A stretch of DNA of 64,000 nucleotides from Microbacterium memoriense (GCF_025398275.1 NZ_JAODOR010000004.1:337419-401418); one strand, 5' to 3'. Positions 8,618 to 18,256 are shown, counted from the stretch's first letter. Numbers and translations: made by a program. The notes: generated from the sequence alone by a model not told the origin.

Positions 8618-11161
8618 CTACTCAGCGTCGCGCTCCTGCACGGCGATCGCACGCTCGACGCCGGCGAGGTTCTCGCTGACGAGTCGGCGAAGAGCCGACG
8701 CGGCATCCGTGTGGACCTCGAGCCATCCCCGTGTCGCGTCCCGCAGCGCCGCGTTGGCCAACGGTGCCGGGTAGAGCCCGACGATGAGGTAGTTCGCGAT
8801 CTGATAGGTCCGCGAACTCCAGATCGGCAGCAGCATGTCGAAGTACGGCTCGATGAACTCCGGCAGCGCATCGACGCCGGCCGGATGCGTGAGCCCCACC
8901 GCGGCGGACCGGATCACCGTATTGGGCAGGCCCTCGGTGTCCACGAGCGATGCCCACGCGATCTGCTTGTCGGCCACGGTCGGCAGTGCGGCCTTCGCCT
9001 GCGCCGCGAACTCCCCGCCCTTGGCGGTGTTGTCGGCCGCGAGCGCGGCGTCGATGTCTGACGCTGTGACGAGGCCCCCCGCGGCGAGCGAGACCAGCAA
9101 CGCCCAGGACAGGTCCGCGTCGATCTCCAGCCCTTCGAGCACCGTCTCGCCGTCGCGCAAGGCGCGAACGGTCTCCCACTGCGCGCTCGTCGCGGCCGCG
9201 GAGGCGAACGCCGTCGCGAACTGCAGCTGGCTGTCGCTGCCCGCGGCGGCGGACTGGGCGAGGGCCCACAGGCCATCGGCGACCTTCTGCCGCGTCGCCG
9301 TGCGGGTGTCGGGTGTCACGTACGAGTTCGCCGCCAATTGCAGCTGACCGAGGGTCGTGCGGATCGTGGTCGATTCGGTTTCGGCGCCGATGTTGCGCAG
9401 CACCAGATCGACGTAGTCGGATGCCGAGGCTTCCGCATCCCGCGTCTGGTCCCAGGCGGCACCCCACACGAGTGACCGTGCGAGCGGGTCGGTGATCTTG
9501 CCGAGATGAGCGATGGCGGTGTGCAGCGACCGGGGATCCAGGCGGATCTTCGCGTAGGCGAGGTCCTCGTCGTTCAGCAGAACGAGATCCGGTTGAGTGA
9601 GACCCTTGAGCTCAGGCACCTCGGTCAGGTCGCCGTCGACATCGAGCTCGACGTGGTGGGTGCGCACCAGCGTCTCGCCCTCGAGCGTGTAGAAGCCGAC
9701 GCCCAGGCGGTGCGGGCGGATGGTCGGGTAGTCGGCCGGTGCCGTCTGGACGATCGCGAAGCGGGTGATGACGCCGTCGGCGTCGGTCTTGATCTCGGGG
9801 GAGAGGGTGTTGACACCCGCCGTCTCGAGCCACTTCTTCGACCACGTTTCGAGCTCGCGACCGCTCGTGGCTTCCAGTTCGACCAGCAGGTCGCTGAGTT
9901 CGGTGTTCCCCCAGGCGTGCTTCTGGAAGTACTGGGAGACGCCCGCGAAGAACGCCTCGATGCCGACCCATGCAGCGAGCTGCTTGAGGACCGAACCACC
10001 CTTGGCGTAGGTGATGCCGTCGAAGTTCACCTGCACGTCTTCGAGGTCGTTGATCGTCGCGACGACGGGGTGGGTGGAGGGAAGCTGGTCCTGGCGATAG
10101 GCCCAGGTCTTCTCCATGGCGTTGAACGTCGTCCATGCCTCGGTCCACTCGGTCGCCTCAGCCGTCGCGATCGTCGATGCCCATTCGGCGAACGACTCGT
10201 TGAGCCACAGATCGTTCCACCACTTCATGGTCACGAGGTCGCCGAACCACATGTGCGCGAGTTCGTGCAGGATCGTCACGACACGACGCTCCTTGACGGC
10301 ATCCGTCACTTTCGAGCGGAACACGTAGGTCTCGGTGAATGTCACCGCGCCCGCATTCTCCATAGCGCCGGCATTGAATTCCGGCACGAAGAGCTGGTCG
10401 TACTTGGCGAACGGGTAGGGAACGCCGAACTTCTCCTCGTAGTACGCGAAGCCCTCGCGGGTCTTGTCGAAGATGTAGTCGGCATCGAGGTGCTGCCAGA
10501 GGCTCTTGCGTCCGTACACACCGAGCGGGATGACCCGGCCGGAGGCGCTGGTGAGCTCGGAGAACGTCTCTTCGTAGGGCCCCGCGACGATCGCCGTGAT
10601 GTAGGAGGAGATGCGCGGCGTGGGCTCGAACGTCCAGATCGCGTTCGCGCCGTCGACGGCGGGAACCGGGGTCGGCGAGTTGGAGATGACCTTCCACGAC
10701 GCCGGCGCGGTCACGGTGAACTGGAACGTCGCCTTCAGGTCAGGCTGCTCGAACACGGCGAACACGCGTCGCGAATCGGGAACCTCGAACTGCGAGTACA
10801 GGTAGACCTCGCCGTCGGCGGGATCGACGAAGCGGTGCAGCCCTTCGCCCGTGTTCGTGTAGAGGCCGTCGGCCTCGACGATGAGCTCGTTCTCGGTGGC
10901 GAGTGCGTCAAGAGTGATGCGCGAGTCGGCGTAGGCGGACGCCGGGTCGACCGAGCGGCCGTTCAGCGTGATTTCGTGCACGTCGCGCGCGATCAGATCG
11001 ACGAACGTGGACGCGCCCTCGGTCGCGGTGAAGCGGATGACCGTGCGGCTGCGGAACACCTCCGGACCGGTCGTCAGATCCAGCGCGATCTCGTACGCGT
11101 TCGTCGATACGATCGCGCGGCGCTGCTGCGCCTCGCTGCGGGTGAGGTTCTCTCCAGGCAC
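8618..11161 (-). CDS. pepN: Aminopeptidase N (M1 family metallopeptidase)
   Basis: 847-residue cytosolic zinc aminopeptidase that removes N-terminal residues from peptides. The exopeptidase motif GAMENAG and the zinc site HELAHMWFGD (about residue 298), with the third ligand Glu in LNESFAEW 18 residues later, are intact. The length matches actinobacterial PepN, with an ERAP1-like C-terminal helical domain. The ATG at 11161 precedes PGENLTRSEAQQR, typical of the family start. Monocistronic, ending at a hairpin. Confidence 0.95.
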   Translation of the reverse strand: MPGENLTRSEAQQRRAIVSTNAYEIALDLTTGPEVFRSRTVIRFTATEGASTFVDLIARDVHEITLNGRSVDPASAYADSRITLDALATENELIVEADGLYTNTGEGLHRFVDPADGEVYLYSQFEVPDSRRVFAVFEQPDLKATFQFTVTAPASWKVISNSPTPVPAVDGANAIWTFEPTPRISSYITAIVAGPYEETFSELTSASGRVIPLGVYGRKSLWQHLDADYIFDKTREGFAYYEEKFGVPYPFAKYDQLFVPEFNAGAMENAGAVTFTETYVFRSKVTDAVKERRVVTILHELAHMWFGDLVTMKWWNDLWLNESFAEWASTIATAEATEWTEAWTTFNAMEKTWAYRQDQLPSTHPVVATINDLEDVQVNFDGITYAKGGSVLKQLAAWVGIEAFFAGVSQYFQKHAWGNTELSDLLVELEATSGRELETWSKKWLETAGVNTLSPEIKTDADGVITRFAIVQTAPADYPTIRPHRLGVGFYTLEGETLVRTHHVELDVDGDLTEVPELKGLTQPDLVLLNDEDLAYAKIRLDPRSLHTAIAHLGKITDPLARSLVWGAAWDQTRDAEASASDYVDLVLRNIGAETESTTIRTTLGQLQLAANSYVTPDTRTATRQKVADGLWALAQSAAAGSDSQLQFATAFASAAATSAQWETVRALRDGETVLEGLEIDADLSWALLVSLAAGGLVTASDIDAALAADNTAKGGEFAAQAKAALPTVADKQIAWASLVDTEGLPNTVIRSAAVGLTHPAGVDALPEFIEPYFDMLLPIWSSRTYQIANYLIVGLYPAPLANAALRDATRGWLEVHTDAASALRRLVSENLAGVERAIAVQERDAE

Positions 11162-11258
11162 TGCAGTACTCCCGTGGGTTCAGGGTGTGCCACCGCGGAC
11201 GGGCGCTGCTGGCGCCGGCGGCAACCCGACCAGCCTACGGCTTCATAGGATGGGGGGC

Positions 11259-11792
11259 ATGCGCATCCACATCGCCACGGACCATGCCGGGCTCGAGTTC
11301 TCGACCCAGCTGCAGCACCATCTGGCCGAGCAGGGACACGACGTCGTCGACCACGGTCCGATCGACTACGACCCGCTCGATGACTATCCGGCGTTCTGCA
11401 TTCGTGCCGCGCAGGCTGTCGTCCGCGATCAGGATGCCGGTACCCCGACGCTCGGCGTCGTGTTCGGCGGTTCCGGCAACGGCGAGCAGATTGCGGCGAA
11501 CAAGGTCGAGGGCGTGCGTGCTGCGCTCGTGTGGAGCATCGCGACAGCGGAACTCGCCCGCGAGCACAACGACGCGAACGTCATCGCGATCGGTGCGCGC
11601 CAGCACACGGTTCAGGAGGCGATCGGCTTCATCGACCGGTTCATCGCGACCCCGTTCTCCGGCGAGGAGCGTCATGCGCGTCGTATCGCGCAGCTCGCCG
11701 CCTTCGAGGCCGACGGTTCACTCGAGCTCGACCCCCGCGCGGCCGTCACCGGCGGCGAGTCGGTTGATGCGATGGATCCTGAAGCCGGCTGA
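11259..11792 (+). CDS. rpiB: Ribose-5-phosphate isomerase B
   Basis: 177-residue enzyme interconverting ribose-5-phosphate and ribulose-5-phosphate in the pentose phosphate pathway. MRIHIATDHAGLEF at the start carries the phosphate-binding DHAG. VVFGGSGNGEQIAANKV (about 65-82) is the mycobacterial-type active site that lacks the Cys of the E. coli enzyme and uses Glu. REHNDANVIAIGAR follows. Start 11259 is preferred over the in-frame ATG at 11250; AGGA lies just before both. It is divergent from pepN, with nei 8 nt downstream. Confidence 0.93.
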   Translation: MRIHIATDHAGLEFSTQLQHHLAEQGHDVVDHGPIDYDPLDDYPAFCIRAAQAVVRDQDAGTPTLGVVFGGSGNGEQIAANKVEGVRAALVWSIATAELAREHNDANVIAIGARQHTVQEAIGFIDRFIATPFSGEERHARRIAQLAAFEADGSLELDPRAAVTGGESVDAMDPEAG

Positions 11793-11799
11793 GTACGCA

Positions 11800-12795
11800 G
11801 TGCCCGAAGGTCATTCCGTTCACCGCATCGCACGCCAGTTCGAGCGAAACATCGTCGGACGACGCGTGTCGGCATCCAGCCCGCAGGGGCGGTTCGCAGA
11901 AGGTGCATCGATCCTCGACGGACGCTCGGCGACGCAGGTGCGCGCTGTCGGCAAACAGATGTTCCTCGAGTTCGACGACGACCTCTGGTTGCGGGTGCAC
12001 CTCGGCATGTACGGCGCGTGGGACTTTGCGGGGGAGATCCAGGTCGACCCGACGATTGCCTCCGCGAATGGGCGGATCGGGCAGACGAATCAGCGCGGCA
12101 CAGACCTCCCCCCGATCTTCGATGGGGCGGGGGAGAACTCTTTGAGCTCGATCGGAGCGCCCCGCCGTGCCCGCGTCAACGTGCGGATGAGTGAGCAGAC
12201 ACGCGGTCTCGGTGACGCGGCGGACGAATGGCCCCCGCCGGTCGTCGGTCAGGTGCGATTGCGACTGCTGACCGAGATGACCTGCGCGGATCTGCGCGGT
12301 CCGACCGCCTGCCAGCTGCAGTCTCCTGACGAGGTCGCAGCAACGGTGGCCAAACTCGGGCCCGACCCGCTCGTCGACGACTCGGCGCAGGGCGAAGAAC
12401 GCTTCGTGTCGGTCGTGCGCCGCAAGCCCACCCCGATCGGTCTCCTCCTGATGGATCAGAGCGTCGTCAGCGGGATCGGCAATGTGTACCGCGCCGAGCT
12501 CTTGTTCCGCGCGAATCTCGACCCGCACACGCCCGGGCGCGATGTCCCGGACGACGTCGTCCGCGCGCTCTGGCGCGACTGGGTGCGGCTGCTGGCGATC
12601 GGCGTCGAGACCGGTCAGATGATGACGATGGACGACCTCGATCCCGAGGCCTATCGGCTCGCGATGGCGCATCGCGACGACCGCCATTGGGTCTACCACC
12701 GCGCCGGGTTACCCTGCCGGGTCTGTGGCACGTCGATCGTTCTCGAAGAGATGGCCGCGCGCAAGCTCTACTGGTGTCCGACGTGTCAGGTGTGA
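11800..12795 (+). CDS. nei: Fpg/Nei family DNA glycosylase (endonuclease VIII type)
   Basis: 331-residue base-excision repair enzyme for oxidised bases. The GTG start at 11800 is fixed by the chemistry: after Met removal the protein begins P-E-G-H, providing the N-terminal Pro nucleophile and Glu. The H2TH motif SVVSGIGNVYRAELLFRANLDP (near 225) and a C-terminal C4 zinc finger (CRVC ... CPTC) are present. The HTV/HSV-like N-terminus resembles mycobacterial Nei2. The middle (about 85-130) is longer than in E. coli Nei. It follows rpiB by 7 nt. Confidence 0.9.
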   Translation: MPEGHSVHRIARQFERNIVGRRVSASSPQGRFAEGASILDGRSATQVRAVGKQMFLEFDDDLWLRVHLGMYGAWDFAGEIQVDPTIASANGRIGQTNQRGTDLPPIFDGAGENSLSSIGAPRRARVNVRMSEQTRGLGDAADEWPPPVVGQVRLRLLTEMTCADLRGPTACQLQSPDEVAATVAKLGPDPLVDDSAQGEERFVSVVRRKPTPIGLLLMDQSVVSGIGNVYRAELLFRANLDPHTPGRDVPDDVVRALWRDWVRLLAIGVETGQMMTMDDLDPEAYRLAMAHRDDRHWVYHRAGLPCRVCGTSIVLEEMAARKLYWCPTCQV

Positions 12796-12802
12796 GGATG
12801 AG

Positions 12803-13453
12803 ATGAGACAGAATCCGAGTTTCGCGATGACCGATGTGACGGAGTTGCGTCGCGTCATCGACCAGAACCCCTGGATGACTCTGGTCAGTGCCACCGGCGC
12901 CGGGCTCGTCGCTTCGCACTACGCGGTGCTGCTGGACGAGGAACGCGACGACCTGACGATCGTGGGCCACGTCGGCAAGCCGGATGACGCCATTCTCGGC
13001 CTGGGTGAGGGCGAACTGCTCGTGATCGTGCAAGGTCCCCACGGTTACATCTCGCCGGGGTGGTACGGCGACGGGCCCAACGTTCCGACCTGGAACTTCG
13101 TTTCCGTGCATCTCTCCGGCGTCCCGGAGATCCTCACGCCGGGGGAGAACCTCGTCGTCCTCGATCGCCTCGTCCGCCGGTTCGAGTCTGCTCAGGCGGA
13201 TCCGCGTTTCCTCTGGAAGCTTCCCAACGATCCGGATTTCGTGCGGAGGCTCGAGGGCGGCACCGTCGGTTTCCGTCTCACGCCCACCACGGTTGTCGCC
13301 AAGCGAAAGCTCAGCCAGAACCGACCGGACGACGTTGTGGACGAGATCATCCTCCAGCTCGAGCGGGAGAGCGGTGGGTATGGCGATCCACGCTTGCCCG
13401 CAGAGATGCGTCGAGCACACGAGGTCCTGCGCGCGGCGCGAGGCACGCGGTGA
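12803..13453 (+). CDS. PaiB-type FMN-binding protein
   Basis: 216-residue flavin-reductase-like beta-barrel protein of the PaiB family (annotated as FMN-binding negative transcriptional regulator from B. subtilis PaiB). Features: MRQNPSFAMTD N-terminus, LVASHYAVLLD, HVGKPDDAI, the YISPGWYGDGPNVPTWNFVSVHLSG block that is diagnostic, and SQNRPDDV near the C-terminus. Start 12803 has GAGGATG upstream. It overlaps the amidohydrolase by 4 nt (GTGA), implying coupling. The true role is not clear from sequence. Confidence 0.88.
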   Translation: MRQNPSFAMTDVTELRRVIDQNPWMTLVSATGAGLVASHYAVLLDEERDDLTIVGHVGKPDDAILGLGEGELLVIVQGPHGYISPGWYGDGPNVPTWNFVSVHLSGVPEILTPGENLVVLDRLVRRFESAQADPRFLWKLPNDPDFVRRLEGGTVGFRLTPTTVVAKRKLSQNRPDDVVDEIILQLERESGGYGDPRLPAEMRRAHEVLRAARGTR

Positions 13454-14946
13454 GCCTGGCACGCGGTGACCGCGTCGACACCATCACGAACGCACGGTTG
13501 ACCGGTGGGGAACGGCTCGACCCGTTCGGGCCCGATCCCGTCGACATCCACCTGCGCGGTGGACTCATCGCCGACATCGCGCCGGCCGGCGCTCTTCCGC
13601 GCCGCGGTGGGGTGCTCGATGCCGCCGGCGGCTGGGTCGTGCCGGGCCTCTGGGACCATCACGTACACACGGTGCAGTGGGCCCTCGCCGCTCAGCGCGA
13701 GGACCTGGGCGAGGCAGCATCCGCAGCAGAAGCAGCTGCGCTCATGGGTCGTGCCCCGGTGCTCCCGGATGGCCGTCGCGTCGGCACGGGCTTCCGCGAC
13801 GCCTTATGGCCCGATGCCATGGAGCGCGCCGTGCTGGATGCCGCGACCGGCGACGTGCCGACCTACCTCATCAATGCCGACGTCCACAGCGTCTGGCTCA
13901 ATTCGGCCGCGCTCCTCCGGGAGGGCTTCGACCTCACGCCATCCGGAGTTCTCCGCGAAGCGCCCGCGTTCGAGATCTCGCGCCGGTTGAACGCAGCCGA
14001 TCCGCTCTCCAGCGACGCACTCGTCGCGACCAGTCTCCAGTCCGCCGCCGCCCGCGGGGTTGTCGGTGTCGTCGACTTCGACATGGCCTGGAATGCCGAA
14101 GCCTGGGCGCGCCGGGTGGATGCGGGGTTCGATGCAACGCGTGTGTCGTTCGGCGTCTACCCCGACCACCTGGAGCGCGCGATCGCGGAGGGCCTCGCGA
14201 CCGGTGTCGCCCTCGATCCAGCGGGCCGCGTGCGCGTCGGATCGCTGAAGGTCATCACGGATGGTTCGCTCGGTACGCGCACCGCTGCCTGCTCGCACGC
14301 GTACCCCGGTGATCCGCACAATCACGGCGTGCTGACGGTTCCGGCGGAGGAGCTCATCGCGCTCCTCACCCGGGCGACGGGAGCCGGTCTCGCGTGCGCC
14401 GTCCACGCGATCGGCGATCTCGCGAACACGAATGCGCTCGATGCCTTCGCGATCGCCGGCGCGCACGGGACGATCGAGCATGCGCAACTGGTCGCGCACG
14501 CCGACATCGCACGTTTCGCCCGGGTGGGCGTGGCGGCAAGTGTGCAGCCGGAGCACGCGATCGATGACCGTGACATGACCGATGCGATCTGGGCGACCCA
14601 GACCGCCGTGCCCTATCCGTTGCGCGCCCTCGCCGACGCCGGGGCCAACCTGCTGTTCGGGTCGGATGCCCCCGTCTCGCCGCTCGATCCGTGGGCGGCG
14701 ATGGCCGCGGCCATCCATCGCACGCGCGACGGCCGTGACCCCTGGCAGCCCGGTCAAGGAGTGGATGCCGCGACGGCTCTGGCGGCATCCACCGCCGGCG
14801 GATCGCACACCGGCAGCGCACTCGCGCCCGGAACCCTCGCGGACCTCGCCGTTGTCGACCGTGACCCGCTCGCGGCAGATGAGCCGTCGCTGCGCGCAAC
14901 CGCGGTCGCCGCGACCATGATCGCCGGGCGTCTCACGCACGTCTGA
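13450..14946 (+). CDS. Amidohydrolase family protein (YtcJ-like)
   Basis: 498-residue metal-dependent hydrolase. The metal-binding HxH lies in WDHHVHT (about residue 73), with further ligands in HAIGD and SVQPEHAIDD and the Asp in LLFGSDAPVSPLDPW. The N- and C-terminal beta-sandwich pieces (TITNARL..., GTLADLAVVDRDPL) match the YtcJ/exoenzyme-regulatory AepA group of amidohydrolases. Substrate unknown. The GTG start at 13450 overlaps the paiB stop by 4 nt. Confidence 0.85.
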   Translation: MSLARGDRVDTITNARLTGGERLDPFGPDPVDIHLRGGLIADIAPAGALPRRGGVLDAAGGWVVPGLWDHHVHTVQWALAAQREDLGEAASAAEAAALMGRAPVLPDGRRVGTGFRDALWPDAMERAVLDAATGDVPTYLINADVHSVWLNSAALLREGFDLTPSGVLREAPAFEISRRLNAADPLSSDALVATSLQSAAARGVVGVVDFDMAWNAEAWARRVDAGFDATRVSFGVYPDHLERAIAEGLATGVALDPAGRVRVGSLKVITDGSLGTRTAACSHAYPGDPHNHGVLTVPAEELIALLTRATGAGLACAVHAIGDLANTNALDAFAIAGAHGTIEHAQLVAHADIARFARVGVAASVQPEHAIDDRDMTDAIWATQTAVPYPLRALADAGANLLFGSDAPVSPLDPWAAMAAAIHRTRDGRDPWQPGQGVDAATALAASTAGGSHTGSALAPGTLADLAVVDRDPLAADEPSLRATAVAATMIAGRLTHV

Positions 14947-14957
14947 ATATCGGACCG

Positions 14958-14977
14958 CAGCATCCCGCATCTCCTCA
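14958..14977. repeat. 20-bp dispersed repeat, copy 1
   Basis: CAGCATCCCGCATCTCCTCA occurs here, between the amidohydrolase stop and the terminator, and again exactly at 29318-29337, where it forms one arm of a long imperfect hairpin. A 20-bp exact match 14 kb apart in noncoding DNA is unlikely by chance. Confidence 0.7.
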
Positions 14978-15000
14978 TTCCCTGCCCATCGCGCGCACCG

Positions 15001-15032
15001 AAAAGCCCCGGACCACAGGGCCCGGGGCTTTT
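15001..15032. terminator. Bidirectional intrinsic terminator between the amidohydrolase gene and dps
   Basis: AAAAGCCCCGG (15001-15011) pairs with CCGGGGCTTTT (15022-15032). The A/U flanks give a U-run on both strands, serving the two convergent genes. Confidence 0.9.
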
Positions 15033-15041
15033 CGGAGAAGA

Positions 15042-15527
15042 TTACTCGGCGAGGTGCGCGGAGAGGAACCAGCGGTCCTTCTCGAGTCCGGCCTTGATCG
15101 AGATCGCGACGTCCTGGCTGGTGAGGTCGGTCTCGTCGAGTCCGTCGATCGCGGTCTGGACGTCGGCGATGACGGCATCCATGTCGCTGATGACCGCGAC
15201 GATGATCTGCTGCCACGGCGTGAAGCCGGCCGGCACCGCGGTCGGCGGCGTCTTGGCGGCGATCGTCGACACGCGACCGTCGATCGGCAACCCGAGAGCC
15301 ACGATGCGCTCGGCGGCGAGGTCGGCGGATGCCTGCGCGTTCGCGACGAGGGTGTCGAGGAGTTCGTGGATCGCGATGAAGTTCGAGCCGCGCACGTTCC
15401 AGTGCGCCTGCTTGCCGTTGACGGCGAGGGACTGAAGTCCCAGGACCACCGGCGTGAGGAACTGGGCGGTGCTGGCGGATGCCTCGGGGCCTGCGGTCGT
15501 CATCGAGATCGTCTGCGTTTTCGTCAT
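15042..15527 (-). CDS. dps: Dps family DNA-protecting ferritin-like protein
   Basis: 161-residue four-helix ferritin-like protein that forms dodecamers, oxidises and stores iron and protects DNA during stress. The Dps ferroxidase block QAHWNVRGSNFIAIHELLD (about 40-58) carries the His and Asp/Glu ligands, with further acidic residues in the next helices (AERIVALG). Soluble; the N-terminal 15 residues are disordered and Thr-rich. A GGAGGA-like ribosome binding site precedes the start. It terminates at the shared hairpin. Confidence 0.92.
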   Translation of the reverse strand: MTKTQTISMTTAGPEASASTAQFLTPVVLGLQSLAVNGKQAHWNVRGSNFIAIHELLDTLVANAQASADLAAERIVALGLPIDGRVSTIAAKTPPTAVPAGFTPWQQIIVAVISDMDAVIADVQTAIDGLDETDLTSQDVAISIKAGLEKDRWFLSAHLAE

Positions 15528-15649
15528 TTCTCGTCCTCCTTGAGAGCTCAGGGCGCACTGCTGCGCCTGCTGTCAGGAACAACGCTACTCAGTGAGGAAC
15601 ATTCCGCAAGCAAGTGAAGGCTCGGCTTACAGCCGCTAGTGTCAGGGCC

Positions 15650-16186
15650 ATGACGGTCGCCGAAGACGCTTCGATCCTGTCCCTGGGTGCTCGCGCACCC
15701 CGCCTGCACGAGACGGCTTTCGTCGCTTCCGGCGCGCGCGTGATCGGTGACGTCACCCTCGCCGAGGGTGCCAGCGTCTGGTACAACGCGGTCGTGCGCG
15801 GTGACAGCTCGTCGATCACGCTCGGTGCCGGCAGCAACCTGCAGGACAACGTGTCCGTTCATGTGGATGCCGGGCATCCCGTCGTCATCGGTCGTGGCGT
15901 CTCGGTCGGGCACAACGCCGTCGTCCACGGGTGTTCGATCGGCGACGGCTCACTGATCGGTATGGGGAGCGTCGTACTCTCGGGCGCGCAGATCGGCAGC
16001 GGATGCCTGATCGCCGGGGGAGCGGTCGTGCTGGAGGGCACCGTCGTGCCCGACGGGTCGCTCGTCGCCGGCGTACCCGGCAAGGTGCGCCGCGAGCTCA
16101 CGGAAGACGAGAAGGCCGGGATCCTGCGCAACGCCGAGATCTACCGCGCGCATTCCGCAACTCACGCTGCTGCGCAGGTCATCTAG
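15650..16186 (+). CDS. Gamma carbonic anhydrase-like hexapeptide-repeat protein
   Basis: 178-residue left-handed beta-helix protein. Hexapeptide repeats run from about residue 25 to 150, with the NLQDNVSVHVD and VGHNAVVHGCSIGDG segments holding the His ligands of gamma-class carbonic anhydrases. The C-terminal LVAGVPGKVRREL closes the helix. Catalysis is not assured in this group (YrdA/PaaY-like). Start 15650; upstream of it is the divergent dps promoter region. Confidence 0.88.
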   Translation: MTVAEDASILSLGARAPRLHETAFVASGARVIGDVTLAEGASVWYNAVVRGDSSSITLGAGSNLQDNVSVHVDAGHPVVIGRGVSVGHNAVVHGCSIGDGSLIGMGSVVLSGAQIGSGCLIAGGAVVLEGTVVPDGSLVAGVPGKVRRELTEDEKAGILRNAEIYRAHSATHAAAQVI

Positions 16187-16240
16187 TTCAGTACCTCGGG
16201 CGGCGTGGGCCCACTCCAGAGTTCGATCCGCTTCAACACG

Positions 16241-16281
16241 AACGTCCCGCCGCACCACCTGAGGTGGCACGTCGGGACGTT
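16241..16281. terminator. Hairpin between the gamma carbonic anhydrase gene and tRNA-Gly
   Basis: AACGTCCCG (16241-16249) pairs with CGGGACGTT (16273-16281), with further pairing CCAC/GTGG inside. It is placed to end the rightward gene and the leftward tRNA transcript. Confidence 0.65.
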
Positions 16282-16354
16282 GGAGGGGCTGACGAGAATC
16301 GAACTCGCATCATCTGTTTGGAAGACAGAGGCTTTACCACTAAGCTACAGCCCC
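16281..16354 (-). tRNA. tRNA-Gly(TCC)
   Basis: On the minus strand it starts GGGGCTG, has the D-arm AGCTTAGTGGTAAAGC, anticodon stem TCTGT/ACAGA with loop CTTCCAA (anticodon TCC), T-arm GTTCGATTC, acceptor CAGCCCC, discriminator T and an encoded CCA at 16283-16281. Confidence 0.97.
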
Positions 16355-16450
16355 GGAACCGCGGGTAAACGCGGCGACCAGATGAGTCTACAAGGTCATG
16401 TCGGCTAGACTGACCAACGGCCGTTTTCGGCGCACATGAATGTGCGCGCC

Positions 16451-16524
16451 CGGGGCGTAGCTCAGCTTGGTAGAGCGCCCGCTTTGGGAGCGGGAGGCCG
16501 CAGGTTCAAATCCTGTCGCCCCGA
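16451..16524 (+). tRNA. tRNA-Pro(TGG)
   Basis: Acceptor CGGGGCG (16451-16457) pairs with CGCCCCG (16517-16523), discriminator A. Anticodon stem CCCGC/GCGGG with loop TTTGGGA gives anticodon TGG. T-loop GTTCAAATC. CCA is not encoded. Confidence 0.97.
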
Positions 16525-16597
16525 CTTCGGCCCCATGAACCCCAGACCCACACGGATGCGCCCCTGCGCGACCGGGACACAAGGAGAACGAACAGGT

Positions 16598-18097
16598 ATG
16601 GTCACCAGCACCGTCGAGACGCTCAGCCCCACCCGGGTGAAGCTCCACATCACGGTCACGCCGGACGAGCTCAAGCCCGCCATTGCGCACGCCTACGAGC
16701 ACATCGCCCAGGACATCCAGATTCCCGGCTTCCGTAAGGGCAAGGTCCCCGCGCCGATCATCGATCAGCGCGTCGGCCGCACCGCGGTCATCGAGCACGC
16801 CGTCAGCGAAGGCCTCGACGGGTTCTACCGCCAGGCCGTCGCCGAGACCGAGGTGCGCGTTGTCGGTCGTCCGGCTGCCGAGGTCACGGTGTGGCCGAAC
16901 GAGAAGGACTTCTCGGGCGATCTCGAGGTCGAGGTCGAGGTCGACGTCCGTCCCGAGTTCGACCTGCCGGAGCTGTCCACGATCACGGTCGAGATCGACG
17001 CTGTCGAGACCGACGAAGCCGCAGTGGATGCCGAACTCGACCGCCTGCGTGGCCGCTTCGGCACGCTGATCACGGTCGACCGTCCCGCCGCGCCCGGTGA
17101 TTTCGTCGAGCTCAACCTCGTGGCCACCATCGACGGCAACGAGATCGACCGCGCCGAGGGCGTTTCCTACGAGGTCGGCTCGGGTGAACTGCTCGAGGGC
17201 ATCGACGAGGCTCTCGAGTCGCTCACCGCCGGCGAGGACACGACGTTCCGTTCGACCCTCGTAGGCGGCGACCACGCGGGTGAAGAGGCCGAGGTCTCTG
17301 TCTCCGTCGTCGCCGTCAAGGAGCGCGAGCTTCCCGAGGCCGATGATGACTTCGCCCAGATGGCGAGCGAGTTCGACACGATCGCCGAGCTGCGTGACAG
17401 CCTCGTGGCCCGCGTCGTCGAGCAGTCCGTCTTCACGCAGGGTGCCGCCGCGCGCGACAAGCTCGTCGAGACCCTGATCGAGCAGATCGAGATCCCGGTG
17501 CCGGCTCAGCTGGTCGAGGACGAGGTCCACCAGCATCTCGAGGGCGAAGGCCGCCTCGAGGACGACGAGCACCGCGCCGAGGTCACCGAGGCGTCGCAGA
17601 AGCAGTTCCGCACTCAGATGATCCTCGACAAGCTCGCCGAGGCGCACGAGGTCCAGGTCTCGCAGGAAGAGCTCACGCAGTACCTCATCCAGTCGGCCGC
17701 GCAATACGGCATGGCTCCGCAGGAGTTCGTCGACGCTCTGCAGCAGGGCAACCAGCTGCCGGCCATGGTCGGCGAAGTCGCGCGCAACAAGGCGCTCGCG
17801 ATCGTGCTCGGCAAGGTCACGGTCGTCGACACGAACGGCAAGGCTGTCGACCTGACCGGTTTCGTCGCCGAAGACGACGAAGCCGCCGCTGAGGAAGAGG
17901 TCGTGGAGGAAGCCCAGGAGATCGCGGGCGCCGCGGCCGACGACGCGGCTCCGGCCAAGAAGGCTCCCGCCAAGAAGCCCGCTGCCAAGAAGGCCCCGGC
18001 CAAGAAGGCTGACGAGTCGGAGGCCCCGGCCGCCGAGAAGGCACCCGCCAAGAAGCCCGCCGCTAAGAAGGCTCCGGCGAAGAAGGCTGCTGAGTAA
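16598..18097 (+). CDS. tig: Trigger factor with Lys/Ala-rich tail
   Basis: 499-residue ribosome-bound chaperone and prolyl isomerase. The N-terminal ribosome-binding signature GFRKGKVP is at about residues 45-52. The FKBP-type PPIase domain spans about 155-245, followed by the helical chaperone arms. The last 50 residues repeat the units [19 protein letters not shown], a strongly basic histone H1-like tail absent from E. coli trigger factor. Start 16598 has AAGGAGA 18 nt upstream and a weaker CAGGT nearer. It precedes clpP1-clpP2-clpX, the usual order. Confidence 0.96.
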   Translation: MVTSTVETLSPTRVKLHITVTPDELKPAIAHAYEHIAQDIQIPGFRKGKVPAPIIDQRVGRTAVIEHAVSEGLDGFYRQAVAETEVRVVGRPAAEVTVWPNEKDFSGDLEVEVEVDVRPEFDLPELSTITVEIDAVETDEAAVDAELDRLRGRFGTLITVDRPAAPGDFVELNLVATIDGNEIDRAEGVSYEVGSGELLEGIDEALESLTAGEDTTFRSTLVGGDHAGEEAEVSVSVVAVKERELPEADDDFAQMASEFDTIAELRDSLVARVVEQSVFTQGAAARDKLVETLIEQIEIPVPAQLVEDEVHQHLEGEGRLEDDEHRAEVTEASQKQFRTQMILDKLAEAHEVQVSQEELTQYLIQSAAQYGMAPQEFVDALQQGNQLPAMVGEVARNKALAIVLGKVTVVDTNGKAVDLTGFVAEDDEAAAEEEVVEEAQEIAGAAADDAAPAKKAPAKKPAAKKAPAKKADESEAPAAEKAPAKKPAAKKAPAKKAAE

Positions 18098-18114
18098 TAC
18101 GTAGCGTGTCGTAC

Positions 18115-18146
18115 GCGGGGGTGGATGCCATGGCATCCACCCCCGC
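18115..18146. terminator. Perfect 32-nt palindrome after tig
   Basis: GCGGGGGTGGATGCCA (18115-18130) is followed directly by its exact reverse complement (18131-18146). It begins 18 nt after the tig stop and would fold into a strong terminator hairpin. Its core is the genome-wide word GGATGCC. Confidence 0.8.
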
Positions 18147-18256
18147 GTCGTCGTTCACGGCCGACACGCGCTCCGCCGACGGCGAACACGGGCAGAGGGC
18201 CGTCGGCGCGTGGGTAGATTCGGTGACGAACGCAAAACCGCACACCAGGAGCATTC

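Noticed and set aside
17940..18090. Tandem DNA repeat in the tig 3' end as a possible CRISPR-like array
   Set aside because: It is the in-frame codon repeat for the AKKAPAKK tail; no spacers and no cas genes anywhere in the window.
16388..18136. 582-codon frame opposite tig
   Set aside because: Low-complexity Leu/Arg/Asp/Gly product, antisense to the trigger factor gene.
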